NCBI RefSeq assembly: GCF_002288925.2
Contig: NW_022098076.1
Location: 85,429,612 to 85,493,611 of the forward strand
DNA: 64,000 nucleotides
Reading direction: 5' to 3'
Source: Delphinapterus leucas
Taxonomy: Eukaryota; Chordata; Mammalia; Artiodactyla; Monodontidae
Position numbers and translations under genes: made by a program. The notes beneath the pieces are model-generated. The model did not search any database. It had not been told where the DNA came from and saw nothing but the letters and a program-made list of their open reading frames with translations. Every line of letters begins with the position of its first letter. The stretch's first letter is position 1. Below are positions 24,660 to 37,200 of this stretch, in pieces.

Positions 24660-24895
24660 CTAAACCAAGTCAGCATGAACACTGGAGCCAGACTGCCTGG
24701 GTTCGAATCTTAACCCTGCCACTTAGGATCTGTGAGACCTTTGTTATGACATGTAAGTTTCCTGGGTGTCGGTTTCCTCTTTTGTAGAATGGGAGTAAAT
24801 AAATGTTAGTGTTTCCCATAAGGTCACAGTGGGGATTAAATTAGTTGCTATGTGTTACACAGAACTGTGCCTAGCACTTACAATATGTATAATAA
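24660..24895 (-). mobile_element. MIR SINE, minus strand
   Basis: The sequence reads as a MIR in reverse: GGAGCCAGACTGCCTGGGTT, CCTGCCACTTAGGATCTGTG, TTTCCTCTTTTGTAGAATGG and CTGTGCCTAGCACTTA. Near full-length and moderately preserved. Confidence 0.88.
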
Positions 24896-25234
24896 CTAAT
24901 ACAATACTACTTATGGTTAATATCGAACTTCCATATTATACTCTGTAGTACAGGGCTTGGGTTTAGAAATGATGTCCAAGGAATCACAGTTTGGGAAGAG
25001 CAGAGGGTTGGTGTAGAATAAGAAATGATCTGCAGTTCAAAGCTACTTTGGACATTAACTAGCATGGCTCATTATTTTAATTGTGGGAAACCAAAGCCTG
25101 AGATCCCAAAAGGTTACTTGCTTGCCTAGGCCACCCTCTCTTCTTCTAGGTGGCAGGGCAAGCCGCCCATATGAGTGAGTGGCCCCAAGCATATAAGCCA
25201 CAGACTTGCTATCATAAGAAGCAGGAGTCCAGCC

Positions 25235-25345
25235 TGATGGAAAGAATGCTGGATTCCAGCCCTGATCCCATCACTGGCCCTGGGATTGTGGGCAAGTCAC
25301 TGGACTTCTCTAGATCCCCATCTAAGAAAAAAGCAGTAAACCATC
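25235..25345 (-). mobile_element. Partial MIR SINE
   Basis: The sequence around AATGCTGGATTCCAGCCCTG, with GGGCAAGTCACTGGACTTCT following, matches the 5' half of a MIR in reverse orientation. The 98-codon ORF overlapping it is repeat-derived. Confidence 0.65.
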
Positions 25346-25754
25346 TTCAAGGCCTTTCATTATTCTCACAACTTGTAATTCCAGTCATTACTGTTCGCTT
25401 TGGGCACATGTCTATGACTAAACTGGAAATATTTGCAATTTGGTAGAAACAGAGCTTCAACCAGGCTTTGAGCCTCCTCTGTACTCTTGCCCAATCTTTC
25501 CCGTGAAGAAATCTCTTTGAAGTTATTTTGACTCTGTTGAGTAAGGAATCAGTCGTTCTGATCCCCAGACTTTGATCCCCACACAGACCAGATAGTTTAC
25601 ACAGATGAAATCTTTGTCCCACAGTCACTGACCATGCTTGAGTGCAGACAGCAAAGCCTGCTGCCCAACAGACAATCCTCGGCTGCTTAGTGAAACTCGT
25701 GGTGAACCTCAGCAAGGTGGTCCACGTCCACAGTCGTCTTACTCGAAGACCAAG

Positions 25755-26115
25755 TCATTAATTCATTCAGAAAGTATTTATGGGTCCCATCTAAGAGGCA
25801 AGCATTGCAGTAGGCACTTAGGGAATTTACAATTCATAGGGGAATAGACAGCCATTATCTGTAGAGTCATGCCAATGAAAGGACAATTACAACGATGATA
25901 AGTGCTAGGAAGAAAATACACACGGTGCTATGCAACTAGAGTACAGTGTGGGACTTCTGACTCCTTCAAAGGCTAAAGAAGTATTCTCTGTCATAGGTGA
26001 CAGGTTCAAGGCTAGGGGACTGTGGTCAGGTAGTGGCACTGTTCCAGGCGGTGTGAACAACACTGCAAAGGCCATCGGTGTGGGTATATGAGGAACCAGA
26101 GGACAACCAGGATAC
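25755..26115 (+). mobile_element. L2 LINE 3' fragment
   Basis: AATTCATTCAGAAAGTATTT, followed by AAGCATTGCAGTAGGCACTT and AAGTGCTAGGAAGAAAATAC, follows the typical order of an L2 3' end on the plus strand. It continues weakly to about 26115. Non-coding remnant. Confidence 0.65.
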
Positions 26116-27095
26116 TGAGGCCCAGAGGACTGTAAGTCAGCTCATTGTGGGTTTATTTAAGGATAACCCCATGAAACAGTTTTCTCAGTTACAGTAATAC
26201 CCAAGTCTCCCTCTACTCCTCTTCCTGCATCTTATCCAGCACATGCAAGCAGCCACATGGTCTTGGTTCAGTCTCTCTTACTTTGAAATGCATGAAGCAC
26301 TTGCCAGAAGACTTAACCAAAGGTTACCCATGACAGTCCTTTCCAAATTCTCTTCCATTTCCTACGAAAAATCTACTTTGATGATGCAGTTACCTTCATC
26401 ATTAACCTAGGATAACACAATCATACTGACACGCATTTCCACCAATTGTTTTATTCCAGATGGCATATTTTCTAGTAGAAATGACTTGTGTATTACCTTC
26501 TGTTAGTGAAATATCTCACACCATATTGTGTCTTCTGGGAAGAATTTCCATCAGGGAAACCAATATTGTGTTTGTATTTTTTTCCTTAAAATCAAAGAAT
26601 TAAAGAGCAAGAGAAATAATTCTTATATGAATCATATATGAATATGATTATACATACATATTGTACATGTGAATATACATAAGTATGAAATATATATGTA
26701 TATGAATGTATATTTATACATGTATATGAAAGGCAGTACATGTTTATTAGCAAACAAGAGGAAAATTTTGGAAGGAACAATCGTTCCCAAATCACGTCAA
26801 CATGAGAAATTTGCTCTTGACACGATGATGTATTGAGACTATGACTTCCTTTCTTCTCTGTTATAAACATATTTTCTTAGATTATGAAGTTATAGAAGAG
26901 AAAGCCACTAAATAAAGCCAGAGTCGTGGGATCTCCCTTGGAAATAACAATCTGGTTGTAGATATCAGCATGCTCTTTTAAAATTGGGAAATCAAAGATA
27001 ATGATGAAGAAGAGATAATACTATAGAACAGGAGGGCCATCTCAGATTGATTTGTGCAAAAATGCCGATGGCAGATCGACACAATAGGTCCTGAA
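26116..27095. other. Intergenic DNA with an AT-rich stretch
   Basis: No gene recognised. An AT-rich stretch with ATATAT/GTATAT motifs lies at about 26620-26735. Confidence 0.45.
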
Positions 27096-27096
27096 G

Positions 27097-27245
27097 ATTG
27101 TATGTTTTTCTTTTCCCCCAGCCTCACCGCATCGCTTGCAGGATCTTAGTTCCCCGCCCAGGGATCGAACCCAGGTCCCAGCAATGAAAGCACCAAGACC
27201 TGACCACTGGACCGCCAGGGAACTCCCCCCAAATTGTATGGTTTT
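27097..27245 (-). mobile_element. Older CHR-1 type SINE with target duplication
   Basis: A short CHR-1 SINE lies in reverse at about 27110-27230 (GCAGGATCTTAGTTCCCCG, then GGGATCGAACCCAGGTCCC and CCGCCAGGGAACTCCC). It is flanked by a 13-bp direct repeat with one mismatch: ATTGTATGTTTTT at 27097 and ATTGTATGGTTTT at 27233. Confidence 0.88.
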
Positions 27246-28025
27246 AAAAATTGAACCGTGATTATGATACAGTGGTCTCCATATTTAATGAAGTCATGAA
27301 TGTTAGTGTTCTATCATTCAAGATTCATTGGAGTAAATGGTATGTTTGACTAAATGGCAGTGCATGAAATGACACATTTATAATAATGAGTGAGAAACAA
27401 TCAAAGATCCCATTGTTAAGATCCAACTGTGCTCAGTACAGTTTCAGTACTATTTTTTCTGTATAGTCTATTTATTTGGATAATAACACTAGACACTAGA
27501 GTCCTTAATTCATAATGGATTTTGCATTACCCCTATTGAACTTCTTGGATGAGAAATGAAGCATTTTAAGGAAAAATGAAAAGAATGGTGTGTTATAGAC
27601 ACCTATAGCACCAACAATTTAGAGATAATCTTTGCCATGTTATGGAAGATGCCCTTTGTACAAAGAAAATCAGGAAGATGCCATCTGTACAAAGAACTAT
27701 CAGTCTAGCTATGCGTAAACGTGGGAGAAATCATTTCAGCTCTCTAGGTCTCAAAAAACTTTAACACCACATGGTATTAAAATAAGTAATACGTAAATGT
27801 GCCCAAAACATTTGGAAGATATTTCTTCTCAATCTTCCATCCTTGAGAAATAAAGCCTTTGAAGTCGGCTCCAAGGTGTAATTTACTTTACCAGGACGAA
27901 AGGTGCTGGACTGATAGAAGTGCAGGAGGAGAAAGCCAGGCTACAGAAATATCTTTGTGACTTACCTGACTGGAAAATGCCCAGTGTCAGGCCCTAAGCT
28001 AAGGGTCTTTACTCACTTGAGAAGC
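27246..28025. other. Intergenic DNA, nothing recognised
   Basis: Unassigned AT-rich sequence without a plausible gene. A short imperfect duplication of a GAAGATGCCNTNTGTACAAAGAA motif occurs at about 27645-27687. Confidence 0.45.
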
Positions 28026-28029
28026 TGGA

Positions 28030-28235
28030 AAAGACATGCAGACTCAGGAGTCAGACCACCTCCCTAGAATGGTGACATTTAGCAAATATCTCTCTAAACT
28101 TAACTTCCCTCAACTATAAAATAAGAATAATCATAGTTCCCTCTACATATGGGTTTTGTGAGGCATAGCTTTAGAAAATGACAGTAAAAAGCTTAAATCC
28201 TGATACATGGTAAGCACTCAATAGACGTTCACTTC
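28030..28235 (-). mobile_element. MIR SINE, minus strand
   Basis: Reverse MIR order is seen: CAGACTCAGGAGTCAGACCA, AACTTCCCTCAACTATAAAA, and GGTAAGCACTCAATAGACGT at the 3' side. Confidence 0.78.
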
Positions 28236-28689
28236 TCTTTTGATCTCATTTAAATCTCACGCGATTCAGGCTCAGGGTTCAGATTCCTGATGTGCATAGA
28301 AGGAGAGGAGGACTAAAGTGTATTTTCTGATTGGACCAAGAAAATACATTTGCGTGCCAGGGAAGGGATCAAAAAGAACCATCAGAATTGTGCAGGGCAA
28401 GTTAAGCATTTTTGTTTTGTGAAAAGGGGCCGTATTGATGACAAGTCATCTTGGGGGCTTGCTGGTGGCACAAGTGTTGAAATTGAGGCCATGAGAAGTC
28501 ACTGGTGGCTGGAGCATCAACAGCTTCACAGACAGAGCCACTGGGTCCTCAGGTGTTAGCACAAGGCACTTGGATCTGTTGGAAAAGCTTGGGACTCAAT
28601 CTGGGAGACCCAAAGCCCAAGTGGTTGGACTGTGGCAGGTGGAAGTGACTTGAGAGTTTCCTTGGAGCATGTAGATATCTCCTAGGTTT

Positions 28690-28890
28690 GGGGATCGAGT
28701 GCCCTGAGCTCAGTCCCAAGTCTGCTTCCTAGTAATTGTGGGCTTCAGCCAACTTCCTGAAGCATTTTCAAAATCAACTCTTTGTTCATAATAAGGGAAT
28801 AATAATTCTGACCACGGGGGGTTCTGTGAGAATTAAATGAAATGATGCAAAGTGCCTTGCATCTTGTATATGCTCAAAAGTATAAGACAT
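28690..28890 (-). mobile_element. MIR SINE, minus strand
   Basis: Reverse MIR order is seen: CCCAAGTCTGCTTCCTAGTA, TCATAATAAGGGAATAATAA, GTGAGAATTAAATGAAATGA and AAAGTGCCTTGCATCTTGTA. Confidence 0.78.
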
Positions 28891-28894
28891 TATT

Positions 28895-30200
28895 TGAGTT
28901 CCTTCAAAATGCTCTTCTCTCTTTAAACTCCACACTCAGCTCTTGGTGGAGTTCATGGAGCTACCAGTGGACAGTGTTGAGCCTGAAGGAAATAACTTGC
29001 TAATCACCATCTGGCACCTGACTCTTACTCCAACAGTGTGTTCAGGAACAACCTACAAACGTGCGTTCCTGTGTTTTCCTTTCCTAGGATATTCTTAGCC
29101 TAAAAAGGAAAGCCTAGAATATATTACTTCATATCCCAGGTCCTAATGCTTAAATATTTCCTAAGACAGCCACCAAAGACAGCCACCAACTGAGACTAGC
29201 TATATTACAGTGTCAGATGGATTTGCCTAAAAACAAAGAGAAACTTTAGCACTACTAAAACTATTAAGTTGAAAGGAATTGCAAGGCTCATTAATTTTGC
29301 AGAGGAAAGGCGAAAGAAAAAGTTTCCCAAGTCCTCTAAAGGTAGCCCATTGTGGAGAAAAAAAAGATCTTCCTCTACAATGAAGCCAAAGAATCTGATT
29401 CTTCAGTGTGGCACAGAGCACACACTTACAAGAAAAAGTGAGGCACAACGAGTCATATGGAGCTGCAGACACAGAAACGTACCACCATCCCTGAGTTATT
29501 GGCAGATCCCAAAATCTGGCCTTCAAAGGCTTCCTTTTTTGGGATGTGGGAATTTTAGTTGAATCACACTGAGATGCCTGGAAAACACCAATTCCCAATG
29601 AAAAACACAGGGGCTCCATGAGGGCATTAGCTTAGACCATGGTTGGCCAGGAAAACTTGGCTTTAAGAGTTGGCTAATGTTGTCACACCCAGAAAGGGCC
29701 ATCCTGCCTGTTTAAAATTTTCTTACTTTTTTAGTTCTCAAACTGCTTTTCTCTCACAACCTCATTTCCCTCAGCAGACAACCAAAACCAGTGATTACCA
29801 GACACCAATGCAATAAAAGGAAACACTTAAAATAGAGAAATGGAAGATGGAAAAGGACAACTACAGGGAAATTTTCATCTCCTTGAAAGGACAACTACAG
29901 GGGAATTTCATCTCCTTGAAATGCATGTGTATTAAAGAATCATGTTAATTTTATTTCACAAGGAAATTCAAAACATTTAAATGAAAATATACTTCAAAGA
30001 ACTGTCTGCTCTGGCCTGGATAACCCAACTACAACTCTGGCTGGCCAAGAGAAACCAAGCCTAGACAAAGAGCACAGGGGCAGGAGGAGGAAAGGTGTTG
30101 AATTGGGAGTAGAGCAAGGGCTACTCTACTTCGAGATCAAGCCCTGCTCTGCTCCTCTGAACCATGAGCCCTGAAGCACGATTCGATGTTATTACCTGCT
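28895..30200. other. Intergenic DNA with a recent tandem duplication
   Basis: No gene recognised; the 97- and 130-codon ORFs at 29227-29619 overlap on opposite strands and show no domain. A tandem duplication lies at 29852-29918 and is listed separately. Confidence 0.45.
29852..29918. repeat. Tandem duplication of about 34 bp
   Basis: Two adjacent copies start AAAGGACAACTACAGGG and end TTCATCTCCTTG, at 29852-29885 and 29886-29918. They differ only by a small indel in the middle. The high identity suggests a young duplication. Confidence 0.93.
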
Positions 30201-30204
30201 TTAT

Positions 30205-30590
30205 TGTTATGGGTTGAATTGTACCCACCCCCCAAATTCGTATGTTGAAATCCTCATCCCCAGTATCTCAGAATATATTGTGACCTTATTGGAAAGGTCA
30301 CATGTGACCTTATTTGGAAATAGGGTCATTGCAGATGTAATTAATTAAAATGAAGCCCTAATCCAATATGACTGGTGTCCTTATTAAAGGGGGACATTTG
30401 GAGACAGACAGGTAGACACACACACACACATACACACAAAGGAAAAAAGCCACGTGAACATGAAGACACAGAGAAAAGTGATGGAGCAGTAGTCAAAGAA
30501 TGCCAAAGATTGCCAGCAAACAACCAGAAGTTAGAGGAGAGGCATGGAACAGATTTCTCCTCACAGAAAACTATTGACAAGATAATTACA
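30205..30590 (+). mobile_element. MLT1-type MaLR LTR, 3' end lost
   Basis: It begins TGTTATGGGTTGAATTGTA and follows the MLT1 order (TATGTTGAAATCCTCATCCC, GACCTTATTTGGAAATAGGG, CTAATCCAATATGACTGGTG, CACGTGAACATGAAGACACA). The terminal part of the LTR is not recognisable after about 30590. A 24-bp internal duplication around GTGACCTTATT at 30280-30325 and a CA-rich segment at 30416-30438 have altered it. It is a non-coding relic of an ancient ERVL-related element. Confidence 0.82.
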
Positions 30591-31066
30591 CAAAGGCACC
30601 TTTCTTGGCTGATGGGTTGTAAAAAGGTACCTCTCGCTCTGAAATGACATCTCTCCTGGTGCCAAGGAACACGCTCTGCTAGGGGAACACAGCCTGGTTG
30701 TCAGTGCTGCCCCCTGGTGCTCTCTATCACAAGCTCCATTCTGTGTGCTCTCACCCTCAGAATCTCATACACCACGCAAATGGAGCAAACATGATGATCA
30801 GGTAGTTTGGTGGTGGGTCACTGCAAGTCATACATATATTCATTGGTCTGAAAAAGTATTAAATGTTAAACTTCGTATATAAACCAAAGCACTAAACATA
30901 ATTGGTAATAACTGACTTTTTATATGATCTTGATGAGTTACTGAGCTTCTTAGGGTGATTCACAAAGGTTTAGCATCCTGATAACTTAAGGGAGAAAAAA
31001 AACCTAATAACAAAGAGAAAATGATTAAAACTTGATGATCAGAAAATAACTTCAGTTGAGATTTGA

Positions 31067-33040
31067 GAAGATGGCGGAAGAGTAAGACGCGGAGATCACC
31101 TTCCTCCCCATAGATACACCAGAAATACATCTACACGTGGAACAGCTCCTACAGAACACCTACTGAACGCTAGAAGAAGACCTCAGACCTCCCAAAAGGC
31201 AAGAAACTCCCCACGTACCTGGGTAGGGCAAAAGAAAAAAGAATAAACAGAGACAAAAGGATAGGGACGGGTCCTGCACCAGTGGGAGGGAGCTGTGAAG
31301 GAGGAAAGGTTTCAACACACTAGGAGCCCCTTCGCGGGCGGAGACTGCGGGCGGCGGAGGGGGAGCCGCGGAGGAGAGCACAGCCACAGGGGTGCGGAGG
31401 GCAAAGCGGGCAGATTCCCGCACAGAGGATCAGGGCCGACCGGCACTCACCAGCCCGAGAGGCTTGTCTGCTCACCCGCCGGGGCGGGCGGGGCTGGGAG
31501 CTGAGGCTCGGGCTTCTGTCGGAGCTCCGGGAGAGGACTGGGGTTGGCGGCGTGAACACAGCCTGCAGGGGGTTAGTGCGCCACGACTAGCCGGGAGGGA
31601 GTCCGGGGAAAAGTCTGGACCTGCTGAAGAGGCAAGAGACTTTTTCTTCCCTCTTTGTTTCCTGGTGCGCAAGGAGAGGGTATCCAGAGCGCTGCTTAAA
31701 GGAGCTCCAAAGACGGGCGCGAGCCGCGGCCATCAGCGCGGACCCCAGAGACGGGCATGAGATGCTAAGGCTGCTGCTGCCGCCACCAAGAAGCCTGTGT
31801 GCGAGCACAGGTCACTATCCACACCTGCCTTCCGGAGAGCCTGTGCAGCCCGCCACTGCCAGGGTCCCGGGATCCAGGGACAACTTCCCTGGGAAAGCGC
31901 ACGGCGCGCATCAGGCTGGTGCAACGTCACGCTGGCCTCTGCCGCTGCAGGCTCGCCCCGCATCCGTGCCCCTCCCTCCCCGCGGCCTGAGTGAGCCAGA
32001 GCCCCCGAATCAGCGGCTCCTTTAACCCCGTCCTGTCTGAGCGAAGAACAAACGCCCTCCAGCGACCTACATGCAGAGGCAGGGCCAAACCCAAAGCTGA
32101 ACAAAGAAGCTGTGCGAACAAAGAAGAAAAAGGGAAATCTCTCCCAGCAGCCTCAGAAGCAGCGGATTAAATCTCCACAATCAACTTGATGTACCTGCAT
32201 CTGTGGAATACATGAATAGACAACGAATCATCCCAAATTGAGGAGGTGGACTTTGAGAGCAAGATTTATTATCTTTTCCCCTTTTCCTCTTTTTGTGAGT
32301 GTGTATGTGTATGCTTCTGTGTGAGATTTTGTCTGTATAGCTTTGCTTTCACCATTTGTACTAGGGTTCTGTCCGTCCTTTTTTTTTAAAATTTTTTTTT
32401 AAACTTTTTTTGTAATAATTATTTTTATTTTAATAACTTTATTTTATTTTATCCTACTTTATTTTACCATCTTTCTTTCTTTCTCTCTTTCTACTTTTCC
32501 TCCCTTTTATTCTGGGCCATGTGGATGAAAGGTTCTCGGTGCTGCAGCCAGGAGGCAGTGCTGTACCTCTGAGGTAGGAGAGCCAACTTCAGGACACTGG
32601 TCCACAAGAGTCCTCCCAGCTCCACGTAATATCAAACAGCGAAAATCTCCCAGAGATCTCCATCTCAACTCCAAGACCCAGCTCCACTCAACGACCAAGA
32701 GGCTACAGTGCTGGACACCCTATGCCAAACAACTAGCAAGACAGGAACACAACCCCACCCATTAGCACAGAGGCTGCCTAAAATCATAATAAGGCCACAG
32801 ACACCCCAAACACACCACCAGACGTGGACCTGCCCACCAGAAAGACAAGATCCAACCTCATCCACCAGAACACAGGCACTAGTCCCCTCCACCAGGAAGC
32901 CTACACAACCCACTGAACCAACCTTAGCCACTGGGGACAGACACCAAAAACAACGGGAACTATGAACCTGCAGCCTGCAAAAAGGAGACCCCAAACACAG
33001 TAAGACAAGCAAAATAAGTAGACAGAAAAATACACAGCAG
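31067..33040 (+). promoter_or_regulatory. L1 5' UTR with CpG-rich promoter region
   Basis: The 5' UTR begins with a YY1-like core (AAGATGGCGG), which in other mammalian L1s helps set the transcription start. From about 31320 to 32050 it is GC-rich with many CpGs, unlike any other part of the window. Several short ORFs on both strands here are by-products of GC content. T-rich sequence at 32379-32470 precedes the region leading into ORF1. Promoter activity is inferred from the family. Confidence 0.75.
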
Positions 33041-34184
33041 ATGAAGGAGCAAGGTAAAAACCCACCAGATCTAACAAATGAAGAGGAAATAGGCAGTCTA
33101 CCTGAAAAAGAATTCAGAATAATGATAGTAAAGATGATCCAAAATCTTGGAAATAGAATAGAGAAAATGCAAGAAACATTTAACAAAGACATAGAAGAAC
33201 TAAAGAGGAAACAAGCAATGACGAACAACACAATAAAGGAAATTAAAAATACTCTAGAAGGGGTCAATAGCACAATAACTGAGGCAGAAGAACGGATAAG
33301 TGACCTGGAAGATAAAATAGTGGAAATAACAACTGCAGAGCAGAATAAAGAAAAGAGAATGAAAAGAACTGAGGACAGCCTCAGAGACCTCTGGGACAAC
33401 ATTAAATGCACCAACATTCGAATTATAGGGGTTCCAGAAGAAGAAGAGAAAAAGAAAGGGACTGAGAAAATATTTGAAGAGATTATAGTTGAAAACCTCC
33501 CTAATATGGGAAAGGAAATAGTTAATCAAGTCCAGGAAGCACAGAGAGTCCCATACAGGATAAATCCAAGGAGAAACATGCCAAGACACATATTAATCAA
33601 ACTATCAAAAATTAAATTCAAAGAAAAAATATTAAAAGCAGCAAGGGATGGGCTTCCCTGGTGGCGCAGTGGTTGAGAGTCTGCCTGCCGATGCAGGGGA
33701 CGTGGGTAGGTGCCCCGGTCCGGGAGGATCCCACTTGCCATAGAGCAGCTGGGCCCGTGAGCCATGGCTGCTGGGCCTGCGCGTCCGGAGCCTGTGCTCT
33801 GCAATGGGATAGGCCACAGCAGTGAGAGGCCTGCGTACCGCAAAAAATAAAAAAATAAAAAATAAACAAAATAAAATAAAAGCAGCAAGGGAAAAACAAC
33901 AAATAACACATAAGGGAGTCCCCATAAGGCTAAGAGCTGATCTTTCAGCAGAAACTCTGCAAGCCAGAAGGGAGTGGCAGGACATATTTAAAATGATGAA
34001 GGAGAAAAACCTACAACCAAGATTACCCAGCAAGGATCATTCATGCAGATTTGATGGAGAAATTAAAACCTTTACAGACAAGCAAAAGCTGAGAGAGTTC
34101 AGCACCACCAAACCAGCTTTACAGCAAATGCTAAAGGAACTTTTCTGGGCAAGAAACACAAGAGGAAGAAAAGACCTACAATAA
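33041..34184 (+). pseudogene. L1 ORF1 split by a SINE
   Basis: ORF1 encodes the L1 RNA-binding chaperone. The first open segment, 33041-33676, shows an acidic/polar N-terminus, a long coiled coil (EAEERISDLEDKIVEI within it) and the RRM core (NIRIIGVPEEEE). At codon KAAR the frame enters the inserted SINE and stops at 33676. The remaining C-terminal domain resumes after the insertion (VPIRLRADLSAETLQARREW) and reaches a stop at 34184. A short irregular segment around LPSKDHSCRFDGE suggests small additional indels. The start is the Met that gives the family's usual N-terminus. Confidence 0.92.
33633..33892 (+). mobile_element. CHR SINE inserted into L1 ORF1
   Basis: A complete plus-strand CHR SINE (33649-33876 including its A/T-rich tail) is flanked by perfect 16-bp copies of TAAAAGCAGCAAGGGA at 33633-33648 and 33877-33892. 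The duplicated site lies in the ORF1 codons for the start of the C-terminal domain. The SINE is therefore younger than the L1 it interrupts, and L1 machinery from another copy must have moved it. Confidence 0.97.
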
Positions 34185-34206
34185 CAAACCCAAAACAATT
34201 AAGAAA

Positions 34207-37200
34207 ATGGTAATAGGAACATACATATCAATAATTACCTTAAATGTAAATGGATTAATGCTCCCACCAAAAGACACAGACTGGCTGAATGGATACAAAA
34301 ACAAGACCCATATATATGCTGTCTACAAGAGACCCACTTCAGACCTAGGGACACATACAGACTGAAAGTGAGGGGATGGAAAAAGGTATTCCATGCAAAT
34401 GGAAATCAAAAGAAAGCTGGAGTAGCAATTCTCATATCAGACAAAATAGACTTTAAAATAAAGACTATTACAAGATTCAAAGAAGGACACTACATAATGA
34501 TCAAGGGATCAATCCAAGAAGATATAACAATTGTAAATATTTATGCACCCAACATAGGAGCACCTCAATACATAAGGCAAATACTAACAGCCATAAAAGG
34601 GGAAATCAACAGTAACACAATCATAGTAGGGGACTTTAACACCCCACTTTCACCAATGGACAGATCATCCAAAATGAAAATAAATAAGGAGATACAAGCT
34701 TTAAATGAAACATTAAACAAGATGGACTTAATTGATATTTATTGGACATTCCATCCAAAGACAACAGAATACACATTTTTCTCAAGTGCTCATGGAACAT
34801 TCTCCAGGATAGATCATATCTTGGGTCACAAATCAAGCCTTGGTAAATTTAAGAAAATTGAAATCGTATCAAGTATCTTTTCCGACTACAACGCTATGAG
34901 ACTAGATATCAATTACAGTAAAAGACCTGTAAAAAATACAAACACATAGAGGCTAAACAATACACTACTTAATAACGAAGTGATCACTGAAGAAATCAAA
35001 GAGAAAATCATAAAATACCTAGAAAGAAATGACAATGGAGACACGACGACCCAAAATCTATGGGATGCAGCAAAAGCAGTTCTAAAAGGGAAGTTTATAG
35101 CAATACAATCCTACCTTAAAAAACAGGAAGCATCTCAAATAAACAACCTAAACTTGCACCTAGAGCAATTAGAAAAAGAAGAACAAAAAAACCCCAAAGT
35201 TAGCAGAAGGAAAGAAATCATAAAGATCAGATCAGAAATAAATGAAAGAGAAATGAAGGAAAGGATAGCAAAGATCAATAAAAGTAAAAGCTGGTTCTTT
35301 GAGAAGATAAACAAAACTGATAAACCATTAGCCAGACTCATCAAGAAAAAAAGGGAGAAGACAAATCAATAGAATTAGAAATGAAAAAGAAGTAACAACT
35401 GACACTGCAGAAATACAAAGGATCATGAGAGATTACTACAAGCAACTCTATGCCAATAAAATGGACAACCTGAAAGAAATGGACAAATTCTTAGAAATGC
35501 ACAATCTGCCGAGACTGAACCAGGAAGAAATAGAAAATATGAACAGACCAATCACAAGCAGTGAAATTGAAACTGTGATTAAAAATCTTCCAACAAACAA
35601 AAGTCCAGGACCAGATGGCTTCACAGGAGAATTCTATCAAACATTTAGAGAAGAGCTAACACCTATCCTTCTCAAACTCTTCCAAAATATAACAGAGGGA
35701 GGGACACTCCCAAACTCATTCTATGAGGCCACCATCACCCTGATACCAAAACCAGACAAAGATGTCACAAAGAAAGAAAACTACAGGCCAATATCACTGA
35801 TGAACATAGATGCAAAAATCCTCAACAAAATACTAGCAAACAGAATCCAACAGCACATTAAATGGATCATACACCATGATCAAGTGGGGTTTATTCCAGG
35901 AATGCAAGGTTTCTTCAATATACGCAAATCAATAAATGTGATACACCATATTAACAAATTGAAGAAGAAAAACCATATGATCATCTCAATAGATGCAGAG
36001 AAAGCTTTCGACAAAATTCAACACCCGTTTATGATAAAAACCCTGCAGAAAGTAGGCACAGAGGGAACTTTCCTCAACATAATAAAGGCCATATATGACA
36101 AACCCACAGCCAACATCGTCCTCAATGGTGAGAAACTGAAAGCATTTCCACTAAGATCAGGAACAAGACAAGGTTGCCCACTCTCACCACTCTTATTCAA
36201 CATAGTTTTGGAAGTTTTTGCCACAGCAATCAGAGAAGAAAAAGAAATAAAAGGAATCCAAATTGGAAAAGAAGAAGTAAAGCTGTCACTGTTTGCAGAT
36301 GACATGATGCTATACATAGAGAATCCTAAAGATGCTACCAATAAACTACCAGGGCTAATCAATGAATTTGGTAAAGTAGCAGGATACAAAATTAATCCAC
36401 AGAAATCTCTGGTATTCCTATACACTAATGATGAAAAAATCTGAAAGTGAAATTAAGAAAACACTCCCATTTACCACTGCAACAAAAAGAATAAAATATC
36501 TAGGAATAAACCTATCTAAGGAGACAAAAGACCTGTATGCAGAAAATTATAAGACACTGATGAAAGAAATTAAAGATGATACAAATAGATGGAGAGATAT
36601 ACCATGTTCTTGGATTGGAAGAATCAACATTGTGAAAGTGACTCTACTACCCAAAGCAATCTACAGATTCAGTGCAATCCCTATCAAACTACCAATGGCA
36701 TTTTTCACAGAAGTAGAACAAAAAATTTCACAATTTGTATGGAAACACAAAGACCTCGAATAGCTAAAGCAATCTTGAGAATGAAAAATGGAGCTGGAGG
36801 AATCAGGCTCCCTGACTTCAGACTATACTACAAAGCCACAGTCATCAAGACAGTATGGTACTGGCACAAAAACAGAGATATAGATCAATGGAACAGGATA
36901 GAAAGCCCAGAGATAAACCCACACACAGATGGTCACGTTATCTTTGATAAAGGAAGCAAGAATATACAGTGGAGAAAAGCCAGCCTCTTCAATTAATGGT
37001 GCTGGGAAAAACTGGACAGGTATATGTAAAAGTATGAAATTGGAACACTTCCTAACACCATACACAAAAATAAACTCAAAATGGATTCGTGACCTAAATG
37101 TAAGGCCAGACACTATCAACCTCTTAGAGGAAAACATAGGCAGAGCACTCTATGACATAAATCACAGCAAGATCCTTTTTGACCCAGCTCCTAGAGAAAT

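Noticed and set aside
28447..28475. Possible CHR SINE head (GGGCTTGCTGGTGGCAC)
   Set aside because: Similarity stops after about 25 bases; no body or A-tail follows, so it is probably coincidence.
31160..32121. Many overlapping ORFs of 60-123 codons on both strands
   Set aside because: They lie in the GC-rich L1 5' UTR, where stop codons are rare; none matches a known domain.
32665..33417. 250-codon minus-strand ORF
   Set aside because: It is antisense to the L1 5' UTR and ORF1. Its Leu/Phe/Ser/Ile-rich translation mirrors the Lys/Glu-rich sense strand. Primate L1s do have an antisense ORF0, but this one is in a different place and I see no support for expression.
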